This document shows, one piece after another, positions 1 through 6,770 of a stretch of DNA of 16,119 nucleotides; position 1 is the first letter of the stretch, and every line of letters begins with the position of its first letter. This DNA comes from Methylibium sp964616015 (lineage in GTDB: Bacteria; Pseudomonadota; Gammaproteobacteria; Burkholderiales; Burkholderiaceae_C). A program made the position numbers and the translations under genes. Under the pieces are notes generated by a model. The model had not been told where the DNA came from. It saw only the letters and a list, made by a program, of their open reading frames with translations, and searched no databases. The stretch covers positions 1 to 16,119 of the forward strand of contig CAZTTC010000055.1 in assembly GCA_964616015.1 (NCBI GenBank), written 5' to 3'.

Positions 1-1180
1 GCCGTCCCAGCAGCAGCATGGTCATGCCGGCCAGGGTGTTGTAGCGGCCCCGGTCTTCGTCCGGCAGTTCCTTCAGGCCCAGCCGGTCCTTCAGCTCGGG
101 CACGGGGATCAGGCCATCGATCAGCCAGGAGCCGTCGTCGCGCCGCACGGCCCAGGAGTCCTCGGCGCTCGGCGTCGTGAACTCGCCGGTGATGGCCTCC
201 AGCACGTCGCGCAGGGTGATCACGCCCTGCACCTCGCCGTACTCGTCGACCACGAACACCATCTGCGTCACCGAGCCACGGAACTGCTCGAGCAGCTCCA
301 TGCCGGTCAGCGTCTCCGGCACGAACACCGGCGGCTGCAGCGCTTCGGTCAGCATGAGCGGCCGCCCGCTGGTGACCTGCTGCAGCAGGTGCTGGGTGCC
401 GACCACGCCGAGCACCTCGTCCAGCCCGCCGCGACACACCGGGTAGCGCGAGTGGTCGTGCGCCGCGATGACCTTGAGCGCCTCGTCGGTCGGCGCGGTG
501 GCATCGAGCCAGGCGATCTCGCCGCGCGGGATCATCATCGAGCCGACCTGGCGCTCGTCGAGCCGGAACACGTTGCGCACCATCTGGTGCTCGTGGGCTT
601 CGATCACGCCGGCGTCGAGGCCCTCTTCGAGGCTCGCGGCGATCTCCTCTTCGGTGACGGCCCGGTTGGGTCCGTCGCGCAGTCCGAAGAGACCCAGCAT
701 CGCACCGGTGCTGGCCGACAGCAGCTTCACGAACGGCCCCGCCGCCACGCTGAGCGCGCGCATCGGCAGCGCCACCATGCGGGCGACCGTCTCCGGGAAC
801 ATCTGGCCGATGCGCTTGGGCACCAGCTCGCCGAACACGATGGTGAGGAAGGTGATGATGATCACCACGCCGGCCAGCGAGCCGATGTCGGCGATGCGCT
901 GCGGCACCGCGAACTGCGCTTCCAGCCAGTCGGCCAGCGGGGCCGAGAACGCCGCCTCGCCGACGATGCCGTTGAGGATGCCGATCGAGGTGATGCCGAT
1001 CTGGACGGTGGACAGGAACTGCGTGGGGTTCTCGTGCAGTTCCATCGCGGCGCGGGCCCCGGCGTCGCCGGTCTCGGCCATGACCTGCAAGCGCGCCTTG
1101 CGGCTGGCGGCCAGCGCCATTTCGGACATGGCGAACACGCCGTTGACCAGGATCAGGAAAGCGAGCAGCAGAACGTCCAT
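1..1180 (-). CDS. CorC/HlyC-family CNNM transporter with CBS domains (3' end outside window)
   Basis: Membrane protein of the HlyC/CorC (CNNM, DUF21 plus CBS pair) family, usually linked to divalent cation (Mg/Co) or polyamine homeostasis; the exact substrate cannot be read from sequence. The 393 visible residues start at ATG 1178-1180 and open with a hydrophobic helix carrying the family-typical N-G-x-F-A-M-S-E pattern (residues 13-20). A membrane region spans about 1-165, with FGELVPKRIG at 116-125. A CBS pair lies at about 205-335 (SRYPV at 244-248, FVVDEYGEVQGVITLRDV at 309-326). The start of the CorC_HlyC C-terminal domain follows from about 340, and the reading frame is still open at base 1. 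No strong Shine-Dalgarno precedes the ATG. The gene is divergent from apaH across 74 bp. Full-length relatives are about 430-450 residues, so only the last few dozen residues are missing. I am sure of the family, not of a symbol (paeA/ytfL/corC-like are possible). Confidence 0.93.
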   Translation of the reverse strand, partial: MDVLLLAFLILVNGVFAMSEMALAASRKARLQVMAETGDAGARAAMELHENPTQFLSTVQIGITSIGILNGIVGEAAFSAPLADWLEAQFAVPQRIADIGSLAGVVIIITFLTIVFGELVPKRIGQMFPETVARMVALPMRALSVAAGPFVKLLSASTGAMLGLFGLRDGPNRAVTEEEIAASLEEGLDAGVIEAHEHQMVRNVFRLDERQVGSMMIPRGEIAWLDATAPTDEALKVIAAHDHSRYPVCRGGLDEVLGVVGTQHLLQQVTSGRPLMLTEALQPPVFVPETLTGMELLEQFRGSVTQMVFVVDEYGEVQGVITLRDVLEAITGEFTTPSAEDSWAVRRDDGSWLIDGLIPVPELKDRLGLKELPDEDRGRYNTLAGMTMLLLGR

Positions 1181-1241
1181 GCCGGCGTGCACCGACCGTT
1201 CGGGCACGGGTTGCGGGCGGGCCGCGGGGCATTGAGGGTAG

Positions 1242-1247
1242 CAGAAT
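1242..1247 (+). promoter_or_regulatory. Candidate -10 element of apaH (CAGAAT), leaderless-type
   Basis: CAGAAT lies 7 nt before the apaH ATG, so a transcript starting at the usual distance would begin at or next to the start codon. No Shine-Dalgarno is visible upstream of that ATG, which fits a leaderless message. No convincing -35 hexamer is seen. The same AGAATC core recurs before four other units in this window. Confidence 0.45.
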
Positions 1248-1254
1248 CGCCTGC

Positions 1255-2076
1255 ATGAACTACCTCATCGGCGACCTGCAAGGCTGCTGCGACGCGCTCG
1301 AGCGCCTGCTCGCCGAGATCGGCTTCTCGCCCTCGCGCGACCGGCTCCACGTGCTGGGCGACCTGGTCAATCGCGGCCCGGCGTCGCTGGCCGTGCTGGA
1401 GCGGCTCGAGGGCCTGGGCGACGCGGCCACCTGCCTGCTCGGCAACCACGACCTGCACCTGCTGGCCGTCGCGCACGGCGTGCGGCCCGCGCACCGCAAC
1501 GACACGCTGGACGACATCCTGAGCTCGCCGCGGCGCGCGGCCTGGCTCGACTGGGTGCGCACGCGCAAGCTCGCGGTGCACGCACACGGCTGGCTGATGG
1601 TGCACGCGGGTGTCGCGCCGCAGTGGGACCTGACGCTGACGCTGCAGCTCGCAGCCGAGCTCGAAGCGGCGTTCTCGGGCCCGGACCTCGGCGACTTCCT
1701 GCAGGTGATGTACGGCAACGAGCCGGCCCGCTGGAGTCCCGGCCTGCGCGGCCACGACCGCCTGCGCTTTGCGGTCAACGCGCTGACGCGCATCCGCTTC
1801 GTCGACACCGACGGCACGCTCGACTTCAAGCTCAAGGAAGGCGCCGAGGCCGCGCCCGAGGGCCTGCGGCCCTGGTTCGACGCCCCGGGGCGTCAGACCG
1901 CCGGCGTGCCAGTCGCCTTCGGGCACTGGTCGACGCTGGGCCTCGTCGTGCGCCCTGACCTGCTGGCGATCGACACCGGTTGCGTCTGGGGCGGCGCGCT
2001 GACGGCCGTGCGCATCGACGGCGGCCGGCGCGAGGTGATCCAGGTCGCCTGCGAACAGGCGCAGAGCCCGGGCTGA
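1255..2076 (+). CDS. apaH: Symmetrical bis(5'-nucleosyl)-tetraphosphatase (diadenosine tetraphosphatase)
   Basis: Cytosolic metallophosphoesterase that hydrolyses Ap4A symmetrically to two ADP, removing an alarmone-like nucleotide that also caps RNA 5' ends; ApaH is known to decap Np4-RNA. The 273-residue product matches the usual ApaH length. It shows the metal-site series in order: GDLQGC (6-11), GDLVNRG (35-41), GNHD (63-66), MVHAGV with His117, and FGHWS with His224. The start MNYLIGDLQGC is the standard ApaH N-terminus, which fixes the ATG although no Shine-Dalgarno precedes it. A -10-like CAGAAT sits 7 nt upstream, suggesting a leaderless mRNA. It is divergent from the CorC-like gene and is followed 31 nt later by tRNA-Ser. 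It is not in the ksgA-apaG-apaH arrangement of enteric bacteria. Identification is firm. Confidence 0.97.
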   Translation: MNYLIGDLQGCCDALERLLAEIGFSPSRDRLHVLGDLVNRGPASLAVLERLEGLGDAATCLLGNHDLHLLAVAHGVRPAHRNDTLDDILSSPRRAAWLDWVRTRKLAVHAHGWLMVHAGVAPQWDLTLTLQLAAELEAAFSGPDLGDFLQVMYGNEPARWSPGLRGHDRLRFAVNALTRIRFVDTDGTLDFKLKEGAEAAPEGLRPWFDAPGRQTAGVPVAFGHWSTLGLVVRPDLLAIDTGCVWGGALTAVRIDGGRREVIQVACEQAQSPG

Positions 2077-2089
2077 CGGCCTCGACGCC

Positions 2090-2095
2090 TAGAAT
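2090..2095 (+). promoter_or_regulatory. Candidate -10 element of tRNA-Ser (TAGAAT)
   Basis: TAGAAT is placed 12 nt before the first base of the mature tRNA, the spacing expected for a -10 box with a short 5' leader. A good -35 hexamer is not apparent at 16-18 nt upstream. It lies only 13 nt after the apaH stop, so the tRNA may also be reached by apaH read-through. Confidence 0.4.
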
Positions 2096-2107
2096 CGGCC
2101 AGACGTT

Positions 2108-2195
2108 GGAAGCGTGGCAGAGTGGTCGATTGCACCGGTCTTGAAAACCGGCGACGGGCAACCGTCCGTGAGTTCGAATCTCACCGCTTCCGCCA
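2108..2195 (+). tRNA. tRNA-Ser (anticodon UGA)
   Basis: An 88-nt class II tRNA including a chromosomally encoded CCA (2193-2195). The acceptor stem GGAAGCG (2108-2114) pairs with CGCTTCC (2185-2191), and the discriminator is G2192, as required for serine tRNAs. The anticodon stem CCGGT/ACCGG encloses the loop CTTGAAA with anticodon TGA at 2142-2144. The T loop GTTCGAATC is present, and the long variable arm typical of tRNA-Ser lies between the anticodon and T arms. It reads UCA and, by wobble, other UCN codons. No integrase gene or duplicated tRNA 3' end is visible nearby, so the gene is not marked as an occupied integration site in this window. Confidence 0.98.
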
Positions 2196-2218
2196 ACGCC
2201 ACACTGGGCACGGGACGG

Positions 2219-2473
2219 TCAGGACTTGGCGCCGAAGGCGTCGCGCAGCTCGCCGGGCAGCGTGTCCAGCGGCGTTTCGCTGACGCGCAGCCCGCGCATC
2301 AGGTCGAAGGACGAAGCCAACCAGCCGCCTTCTTCGTCGGCATCGCCGACCGCGCTGCCCGCAGCGGACAGGCCGCTCAGATCGACGTCGAGGTTGCGCG
2401 CGGGCGTCACCGGCGTCACGGGCTTCAGCGGCCGGATGATGAAACGGTGGGGCTTGGTTCCGAACGACGCCAT
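2219..2473 (-). CDS. Small hypothetical protein (84 aa)
   Basis: I do not recognise this protein. The ATG at 2471-2473 (product begins MASFGTKPHRF) is chosen over the in-frame upstream ATG at 2509 because a strong GGAGG stands 6 nt before it. The 84 residues have a basic N-terminus (FIIRPLKPVTPVTPARN), an acidic middle (DADEEGG) and a C-terminal segment that reads like a short conserved motif, SSFDLMRGLRVSE followed by DTLPGEL. There is no signal peptide or membrane helix. The gene converges on tRNA-Ser, ending 24 nt from the tRNA CCA end, and lies downstream of the lipase gene on the same strand with a 99-nt gap. It could be co-transcribed with the lipase, but nothing in the sequence links their functions. 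The ribosome binding site makes a real gene likely. Confidence 0.75.
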   Translation of the reverse strand: MASFGTKPHRFIIRPLKPVTPVTPARNLDVDLSGLSAAGSAVGDADEEGGWLASSFDLMRGLRVSETPLDTLPGELRDAFGAKS

Positions 2474-2479
2474 GTCAGG

Positions 2480-2484
2480 CCTCC
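2480..2484 (-). promoter_or_regulatory. Ribosome binding site GGAGG deciding the small-gene start
   Basis: GGAGG on the minus strand, 6 nt before the ATG at 2471-2473. It supports the 84-residue product rather than the 96-residue version that would start upstream of this site. Confidence 0.75.
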
Positions 2485-2540
2485 GTCTTGCGACGAGAAG
2501 GGGCAGCAAGACTAGCCTACCGCCCCCTCGCCGACCAGCC

Positions 2541-2562
2541 CCGGCCCCTAGATCGTGGCCGG
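2541..2562 (-). terminator. Hairpin just downstream of the lipase stop, weak terminator candidate
   Basis: A perfect 6-bp stem CCGGCC/GGCCGG encloses a 10-nt loop, starting about 11 nt after the lipase stop codon. There is no U-tract after it on the minus strand, so it does not qualify as a classic intrinsic terminator. It might act as a 3'-end-protecting or Rho-associated structure, or be chance pairing in GC-rich DNA. Confidence 0.25.
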
Positions 2563-2572
2563 CTCCCCAGGC

Positions 2573-4768
2573 TCAGGGGATGTAATTGAGTCCTTCCGGC
2601 AACGGTCCGGCGATCGGCACCTCGAAGATCGGCCCGCCCGCGCCGTCGGGATCGATGACCAGCGCGCCGTTCGACGCGAAGAAGGCCGCGATCTGGCTCT
2701 GCGCCCCGACCGCGAACGGCGCCGCGGCCGCCGACCCGATGTTGGTCAGGAAGGTGTGCGGGTTCCTGGGGATCGCGCCGCCCGTCGCGGCGAAGGCCAG
2801 GTCGTTGCGGAAGTAGGTCGCCCGGTCGGCCAGTTCGCCGGCGCGCAGGATCGCGCTGGTGGTCGGGTTGGGCACCGTCTGGTCGCCCTTGGCGAACTGG
2901 AAGATCACCGGCTTGGGCGCATTGCCGCGCAGTGGCTGCTTGCGGATCAGCGCGGCGTAGGACACCGGGTTGCCCGACTGCTGCACCCATTCGTTGCGAT
3001 CCAGCAGGCGCTGGATCGCCATCGCCCCGGCCACGGTGTTGGTCACCGGCGCCGCATCGCGCAGCGGGATGTTCTCGTTGAAGGCGATGCCGCTCGGATC
3101 GACGACGTTGATGAGCGAGGGCAGGCGCGTCGCCAGCGCGATGCCGGTCAGCGGGCGGAAGGCGCCCAGCCGCGCCACCTCGGTGATCGACCCGCCCGGC
3201 ACGTTGGGCACGCCGGCGCGGACGTTGGACTCGACGCCCAGGAAGATCGTCCCGTAGATGCCGCCGAAGGACTGGCCGGCGTAGTAGATGCGCGCGGCGT
3301 CCAGGTCGACGCTGCCATCGGCATCGACATCGACGCCGACCTCGATCTGCCGCACCAGCTGCATCAGGTCGACCACCGTCTGACGCAGGCCGTCGCGGCT
3401 GCCGATGATGCTGCGCGGCGCGGCGGCGTTGACGCCCTCGGTCGTGTCGATGGCGCCGTTGCCGTCCTGGTCGAAGCCGCGGCCGCCGGCCGGGACCACC
3501 ACCGGCGCACCGGCCGCCGGCAGCACGTTGAGCGTGCCCAGCGCGCCGCCGCCGTGGCCGACGACGTTGATCGACACCGTCGCGATGCCCTGCGAGGCCA
3601 GCACCGAGGCCACGGTCCAGGGCGCGCCGTACATGCTGTCGGTGAAGCCGTGGCCGAAGATCGCGACCGGCCAGCCACCCGCCGGCTTGGCGCCGGACGG
3701 CAGGAACATTTGCACCGTGAGCAGGTTGCTGCCCTGCGGCTGTGGGTGCCCGCTCAGCGTCCCGGTGGCCGGGATGAACTTGGCCGCGGTCTGGTAGTCC
3801 GGCGAGGTGTAGCGGCCGTAGGCGATCTGCCCCACCGAACCCGGCACCACGTTGAGCGCGGGGGTCGGCAGGAAGGACGTGGTGAAGGCCGGCGCCGCGC
3901 CCGTCTGGCGGCTGAACTGGATGCCCAGCAGCGAGGTCGGCGCGAACACCGTGCGCACCGGCCCGGCGGCCGAGTTGCCGATGACGAAGTCCACCGGCGC
4001 GGGCTGGCTGCGCTTGATCTGGTTGCGGATCTTCTCGAGGTCGGCGCTCGCGCTCTGCGTGGTGAACAGGCTGAGCGCGACGATGCGCTGCCTGGATGCG
4101 CGCGCCGCGTGTTCGCCGTCGAGCAGCGACTTGCGGTAGTCGGCGAGCTCGCGGTCGCGCGACTGGCCGAAGTTCAGGTCATGGCGGAAGCGACCATAGG
4201 GGCCGGACTCGATCGGCCGGCCCTGGGCGTCGCGCACGCCGTTGGTCACCACCAGCACGTAGCGCGCGTGCTCCTCGAGCAGTTCGTCCGACTCGACGGC
4301 CAGCGTCTTGGTGGCGGGATCCCACACGACCTGGTTGATGCCGACCTTCTGGCCGAAGCCCTGGCCCGTCAGCGTGTCGCCCAGGTTCACCAGCCACACC
4401 GTGTCGCTGGTGACCGAGGCCGGGTCGATGTCGCCGCTGAAGGGCACGGTGATGCGCGGCTGGGTGTTGAAGCCGTCGAGCGTGTTGATCACGTCGATGT
4501 CGGCGCAGTCCGAGGGGAAGGCCGCGCAGTCCGGCTTGGGCAGCTTGACGCGCTTGAGCGTCTTCTGCGTCCAGTCCCACTGCGTGTAGCGATCGCTCGG
4601 GAAGGGCGCGCCGGACGGGTCGGACAGGTCGAAGCGCACGTGAACGCCCGATCCGCTGCCCTTGGCGCCGTCGTTCGCCAGGGCCAGGCCGGGCGCGACC
4701 GCCAGGGCCAGCAGCGCGGGCCATCGGCCCAGAATCGAAAGAGCACGGGCAGGGCTGAACGATCGCAT
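2573..4768 (-). CDS. Secreted alpha/beta-hydrolase, bacterial virulence-factor lipase type
   Basis: Predicted exported lipase/esterase of 731 residues. The start ATG 4766-4768 has AGGAGA 6 nt upstream and gives a clean signal peptide (basic MRSFSPARAL, hydrophobic core, cleavage near ALA at 29-31); an upstream in-frame ATG at 4804 would place 12 residues before it. Residues about 40-190 look like the N-terminal beta-sandwich of the virulence-factor lipases (PRITVPFSGDIDPASV at 104-119), with a possible disulfide C81/C88. The hydrolase core shows the oxyanion-hole HGF (373-375), nucleophile Ser500 in GQSFG (498-502), probable acid Asp629 (FAKGDQTV) and His671 (NPHTFL). A complete EF-hand-like loop, DQDGNGAIDTTE (433-444), lies before the nucleophile; a second, DVDADGSVDLDA (480-491), lacks the position-12 acid. 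The substrate (lipid ester or polyester) cannot be assigned. It stands 268 nt downstream of the diguanylate cyclase gene and probably has its own promoter. Confidence 0.88.
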   Translation of the reverse strand: MRSFSPARALSILGRWPALLALAVAPGLALANDGAKGSGSGVHVRFDLSDPSGAPFPSDRYTQWDWTQKTLKRVKLPKPDCAAFPSDCADIDVINTLDGFNTQPRITVPFSGDIDPASVTSDTVWLVNLGDTLTGQGFGQKVGINQVVWDPATKTLAVESDELLEEHARYVLVVTNGVRDAQGRPIESGPYGRFRHDLNFGQSRDRELADYRKSLLDGEHAARASRQRIVALSLFTTQSASADLEKIRNQIKRSQPAPVDFVIGNSAAGPVRTVFAPTSLLGIQFSRQTGAAPAFTTSFLPTPALNVVPGSVGQIAYGRYTSPDYQTAAKFIPATGTLSGHPQPQGSNLLTVQMFLPSGAKPAGGWPVAIFGHGFTDSMYGAPWTVASVLASQGIATVSINVVGHGGGALGTLNVLPAAGAPVVVPAGGRGFDQDGNGAIDTTEGVNAAAPRSIIGSRDGLRQTVVDLMQLVRQIEVGVDVDADGSVDLDAARIYYAGQSFGGIYGTIFLGVESNVRAGVPNVPGGSITEVARLGAFRPLTGIALATRLPSLINVVDPSGIAFNENIPLRDAAPVTNTVAGAMAIQRLLDRNEWVQQSGNPVSYAALIRKQPLRGNAPKPVIFQFAKGDQTVPNPTTSAILRAGELADRATYFRNDLAFAATGGAIPRNPHTFLTNIGSAAAAPFAVGAQSQIAAFFASNGALVIDPDGAGGPIFEVPIAGPLPEGLNYIP

Positions 4769-4774
4769 GGCTAG

Positions 4775-4780
4775 TCTCCT
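4775..4780 (-). promoter_or_regulatory. Ribosome binding site AGGAGA of the lipase gene
   Basis: AGGAGA 6 nt before the ATG at 4766-4768. It decides between that start, which gives a normal-length signal peptide, and the upstream in-frame ATG at 4804. Confidence 0.75.
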
Positions 4781-4809
4781 GGTGTTCTTCGTGAATGCCG
4801 ACATCGACG

Positions 4810-4826
4810 CCCGGCTCGTGGCCGGG
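4810..4826 (-). other. Hairpin in the putative lipase 5' leader
   Basis: A 6-bp stem CCCGGC/GCCGGG with a 5-nt loop lies about 40 nt upstream of the lipase start codon, close to the 5' end of the message if transcription starts downstream of the -10-like element at 4837-4842. It could stabilise the 5' end. A second inverted pair, CCTGTC/GACAGG (4876-4881 and 4890-4895), lies further upstream. I see no gene in 4769-4964. Confidence 0.3.
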
Positions 4827-4836
4827 TGTTGTCGCG

Positions 4837-4842
4837 ATTCTG
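4837..4842 (-). promoter_or_regulatory. Candidate -10 element of the lipase gene (CAGAAT)
   Basis: CAGAATC on the minus strand, predicting a start near 4829 and a leader of about 60 nt that carries the hairpin at 4810-4826. No clear -35 is seen. It is the same AGAATC core as before apaH, tRNA-Ser, the plus-strand kinase and the ANTAR regulator. Confidence 0.3.
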
Positions 4843-4964
4843 ATGACTGCGCGCGCCGCCGGCCCTGAGGCTTCCCCTGTCTCGCAGGCGACAGGCGCCG
4901 TGCGGCGCTGCAGCACGAATCAGTCAGAGGCGGCCGTCAGCCACTCGTCGCAATCCAGCGGACG

Positions 4965-5039
4965 CCGTGGATCCGACTCTGCCGGTCCACTGGCGTCGCC
5001 CCCTCGAGGGGGAGCGGCGGAGCCGCACCGGGGGGGTCA
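4965..5039 (-). repeat. Two-hairpin intergenic repeat, copy A (starts at the diguanylate cyclase stop codon)
   Basis: A 75-bp GC-rich element that aligns to 13654-13730 with about 14 mismatches and one 2-nt gap by hand count. Read on the minus strand it opens with TGACC, where TGA is the stop codon of the diguanylate cyclase gene. It then has a small hairpin (GCGGC/GCCGC with a 3-nt loop, 5014-5026), a palindrome CCCCCTCGAGGGGG (4999-5012), a GGACCGGC box and a CGGATCC box. It resembles REP-type or terminator-like elements, but there is no T-tract. It may shield the 3' end of the c-di-GMP operon mRNA or act as a terminator; which is not decidable here. Confidence 0.75.
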
Positions 5040-6755
5040 CGCCACGCAGGTGCGGTTCTTGCCGGTCCGCTTGGCCTCGTAGAGCGCCTCGTCGGCGCGC
5101 TCGAGCGCTTCCTCGAGGCGCTCGCCCGCCCGGTACGGCGTCACGCCGGCCGAGAACGTGACGAAGACCTGGCCCTGCTCGTCGCTCATGAAGAGTTCGG
5201 CGCTCAGCGTGCGCTGCACGCGCGTCAGCACCTGCTGGGCCTCGGCTGCGGGCGTGGCGGGCAGCAGCACGACGAACTCCTCGCCGCCGTAGCGCGCCAG
5301 CGTGTCGCCCGGCCGCAGGGCCTGCTGCACGCGCTGCGTCAGGAACTGCAGCGCGGCGTCGCCGCTGGCGTGGCCCAGGCGGTCGTTGAGCTTCTTGAAG
5401 TTGTCGAGGTCGATCAGCGCCACCGCCAGTCCCGCGCTGCCGTCCTGCAGCGCGCGGGCGGTCTTGGCGCTCTCGGTCTCGAAGGCCTGCAGCAGACCGC
5501 GGCGATTGGCCACCTGGGTCAGCGGGTCGGTCGAGACCTCGCTCGACAGGCGGCGGATCTCGGCCTCGAGCTCGACCACGCGCGTCTGCATGGTGCTGGC
5601 GCGTTCGTGCTCGGCCGCCAGCCGCGCCTGGGTCTGGCTGACGCCCTCGTGCACCGCGCGGCTCTCGGCCACCATCTCGCGCACCGTGCCGGCCAGGCTT
5701 TCCAGCGAGTCGGCCTGGTCGATCGCTTCGGCGTAGCCGTCCAGCCGGTCGGAGAAGCGCCCGGTCTGGGCCCCGAGCGCGGCGATCTCGTCGAGCATCT
5801 GGTGGATCGAATCCTTCAGCGCCTCGCGCGCCGCGCCGCGCTCGGCGCGCAGCCGGTGCTGGCGCTCGCGCGTGCTGGCCAGCAGCTGGCTGACCGAGCG
5901 CACGCCGCGTGCCGTGAGGCCGGCGTCGCTGTCGAACAGCTGGTCGCGCATGACCGTGCACTGACCCTGCACCCAGGAGTCGTCCTCGGCCAGGTCGGCC
6001 AGGCCTTCGGTCAGCTCGTGGCACAGGCTGCCCAGCTGGGCCAGCAGGTGGTGGCGATGCTGCAGCACGCGCCGCGCCTCGGCACAGGCGGCCGTGATCG
6101 CCTCGGCGACATGCTGGGGCCCTTCGGGCAGCAGCCGCGCCTGCAGCGCCGCCAGGCGCTCGGCGACCTCGCGGCCGCGCGCCTCGGTGACGGGCAGCGC
6201 GGCCTGCACCGTGATGCCCAGCTCGCCGGCGATCCGGGGCCAGCTGTCGTCGTCGTCGGCCGGCACGGGCACGGCCGCAGGCGGCGCCTCGGCGGCCGTC
6301 GCGGTCGGAGTGCTCGCGGGCTCCAGCGCGTCCAGCGGCGCCAGGTCGCTGGGGGCTTCGCCCGGCGCGTCGCTGTCCCAGCTGGCGACCAGCTGGCCCA
6401 GGCGCTGCTGCAGGCGCCTGGCGTCGCTGCGGCTGCCGCTCAGCACGCGCTGCAGGCTGTCCTTCTTGCGCGCGGCCGTCCACTGGCGCCCGCCGCGCTC
6501 GATGCCGCGCAGCGTGCGCTCGATCAGCGCGGCCCAGGCCTCGCCGTCCTGGGTCGCACCGGGGTCGGCCGGTGGGGCAGCCGCGGCGGCCGGCGCGGGG
6601 CCGCCCTCGGCCTGGTAGGCGCGTGCGAAGTTCTCGGGCGTCGGCTCTTGCCGTTGCATCGCGAGCCGGCGCAGCGCCGCCTTGGCCAGCTGCGCGGGCG
6701 CCGTCGAGGCCGGCGATGCGGGTTCGACGCCGCGCGCGGCGGCTTCCTTGCTCAC
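5037..6755 (-). CDS. GGDEF diguanylate cyclase with long N-terminal helical region
   Basis: Predicted diguanylate cyclase making c-di-GMP from two GTP; 572 residues, with no signal peptide or membrane helix, so cytosolic. Residues 1-110 contain a PTPENFARAY motif (38-47) common at the N-terminus of betaproteobacterial GGDEF proteins. An Ala/Pro-rich linker follows (about 130-170), then a long helical, coiled-coil-like stretch (about 190-405). The GGDEF domain runs from TDPLTQVANRRG (409-420) to the end. Active-site features are intact: DLDNFKKLND (449-458), GHASGD (461-466) and GGEEF (490-494). A canonical inhibitory I-site, RPGD (481-484), sits exactly five residues before GGEEF, so product feedback is expected. 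The start is GTG (6753-6755) with GGAG 7 nt upstream. It is the third gene of a tight operon, 15 nt after the REC-PAS-GGDEF-EAL gene. The input signal is unknown; no receiver domain is present. Confidence 0.93.
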   Translation of the reverse strand: MSKEAAARGVEPASPASTAPAQLAKAALRRLAMQRQEPTPENFARAYQAEGGPAPAAAAAPPADPGATQDGEAWAALIERTLRGIERGGRQWTAARKKDSLQRVLSGSRSDARRLQQRLGQLVASWDSDAPGEAPSDLAPLDALEPASTPTATAAEAPPAAVPVPADDDDSWPRIAGELGITVQAALPVTEARGREVAERLAALQARLLPEGPQHVAEAITAACAEARRVLQHRHHLLAQLGSLCHELTEGLADLAEDDSWVQGQCTVMRDQLFDSDAGLTARGVRSVSQLLASTRERQHRLRAERGAAREALKDSIHQMLDEIAALGAQTGRFSDRLDGYAEAIDQADSLESLAGTVREMVAESRAVHEGVSQTQARLAAEHERASTMQTRVVELEAEIRRLSSEVSTDPLTQVANRRGLLQAFETESAKTARALQDGSAGLAVALIDLDNFKKLNDRLGHASGDAALQFLTQRVQQALRPGDTLARYGGEEFVVLLPATPAAEAQQVLTRVQRTLSAELFMSDEQGQVFVTFSAGVTPYRAGERLEEALERADEALYEAKRTGKNRTCVA

Positions 6756-6762
6756 GCCAGGG

Positions 6763-6766
6763 CTCC
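6763..6766 (-). promoter_or_regulatory. Ribosome binding site GGAG supporting the GTG start
   Basis: GGAG lies in the 15-nt gap between the stop of the GGDEF-EAL gene and the GTG at 6753-6755, with 7 nt between it and the start codon. It supports GTG initiation and close coupling of the two genes. Confidence 0.6.
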
Positions 6767-6770
6767 GGGA

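Noticed and set aside
2108..2195. tRNA-Ser as the integration site of a genomic island
   Set aside because: No integrase, no repeated tRNA 3' end and no compositional shift are visible on either side within the window.
2555..4774. Long plus-strand open frame of 739 codons opposite the lipase
   Set aside because: Composition is dominated by Arg, Ala, His and Gly with no family motif, and it mirrors a well-supported minus-strand lipase with signal peptide and catalytic triad. Such antisense frames are expected in DNA this GC-rich.
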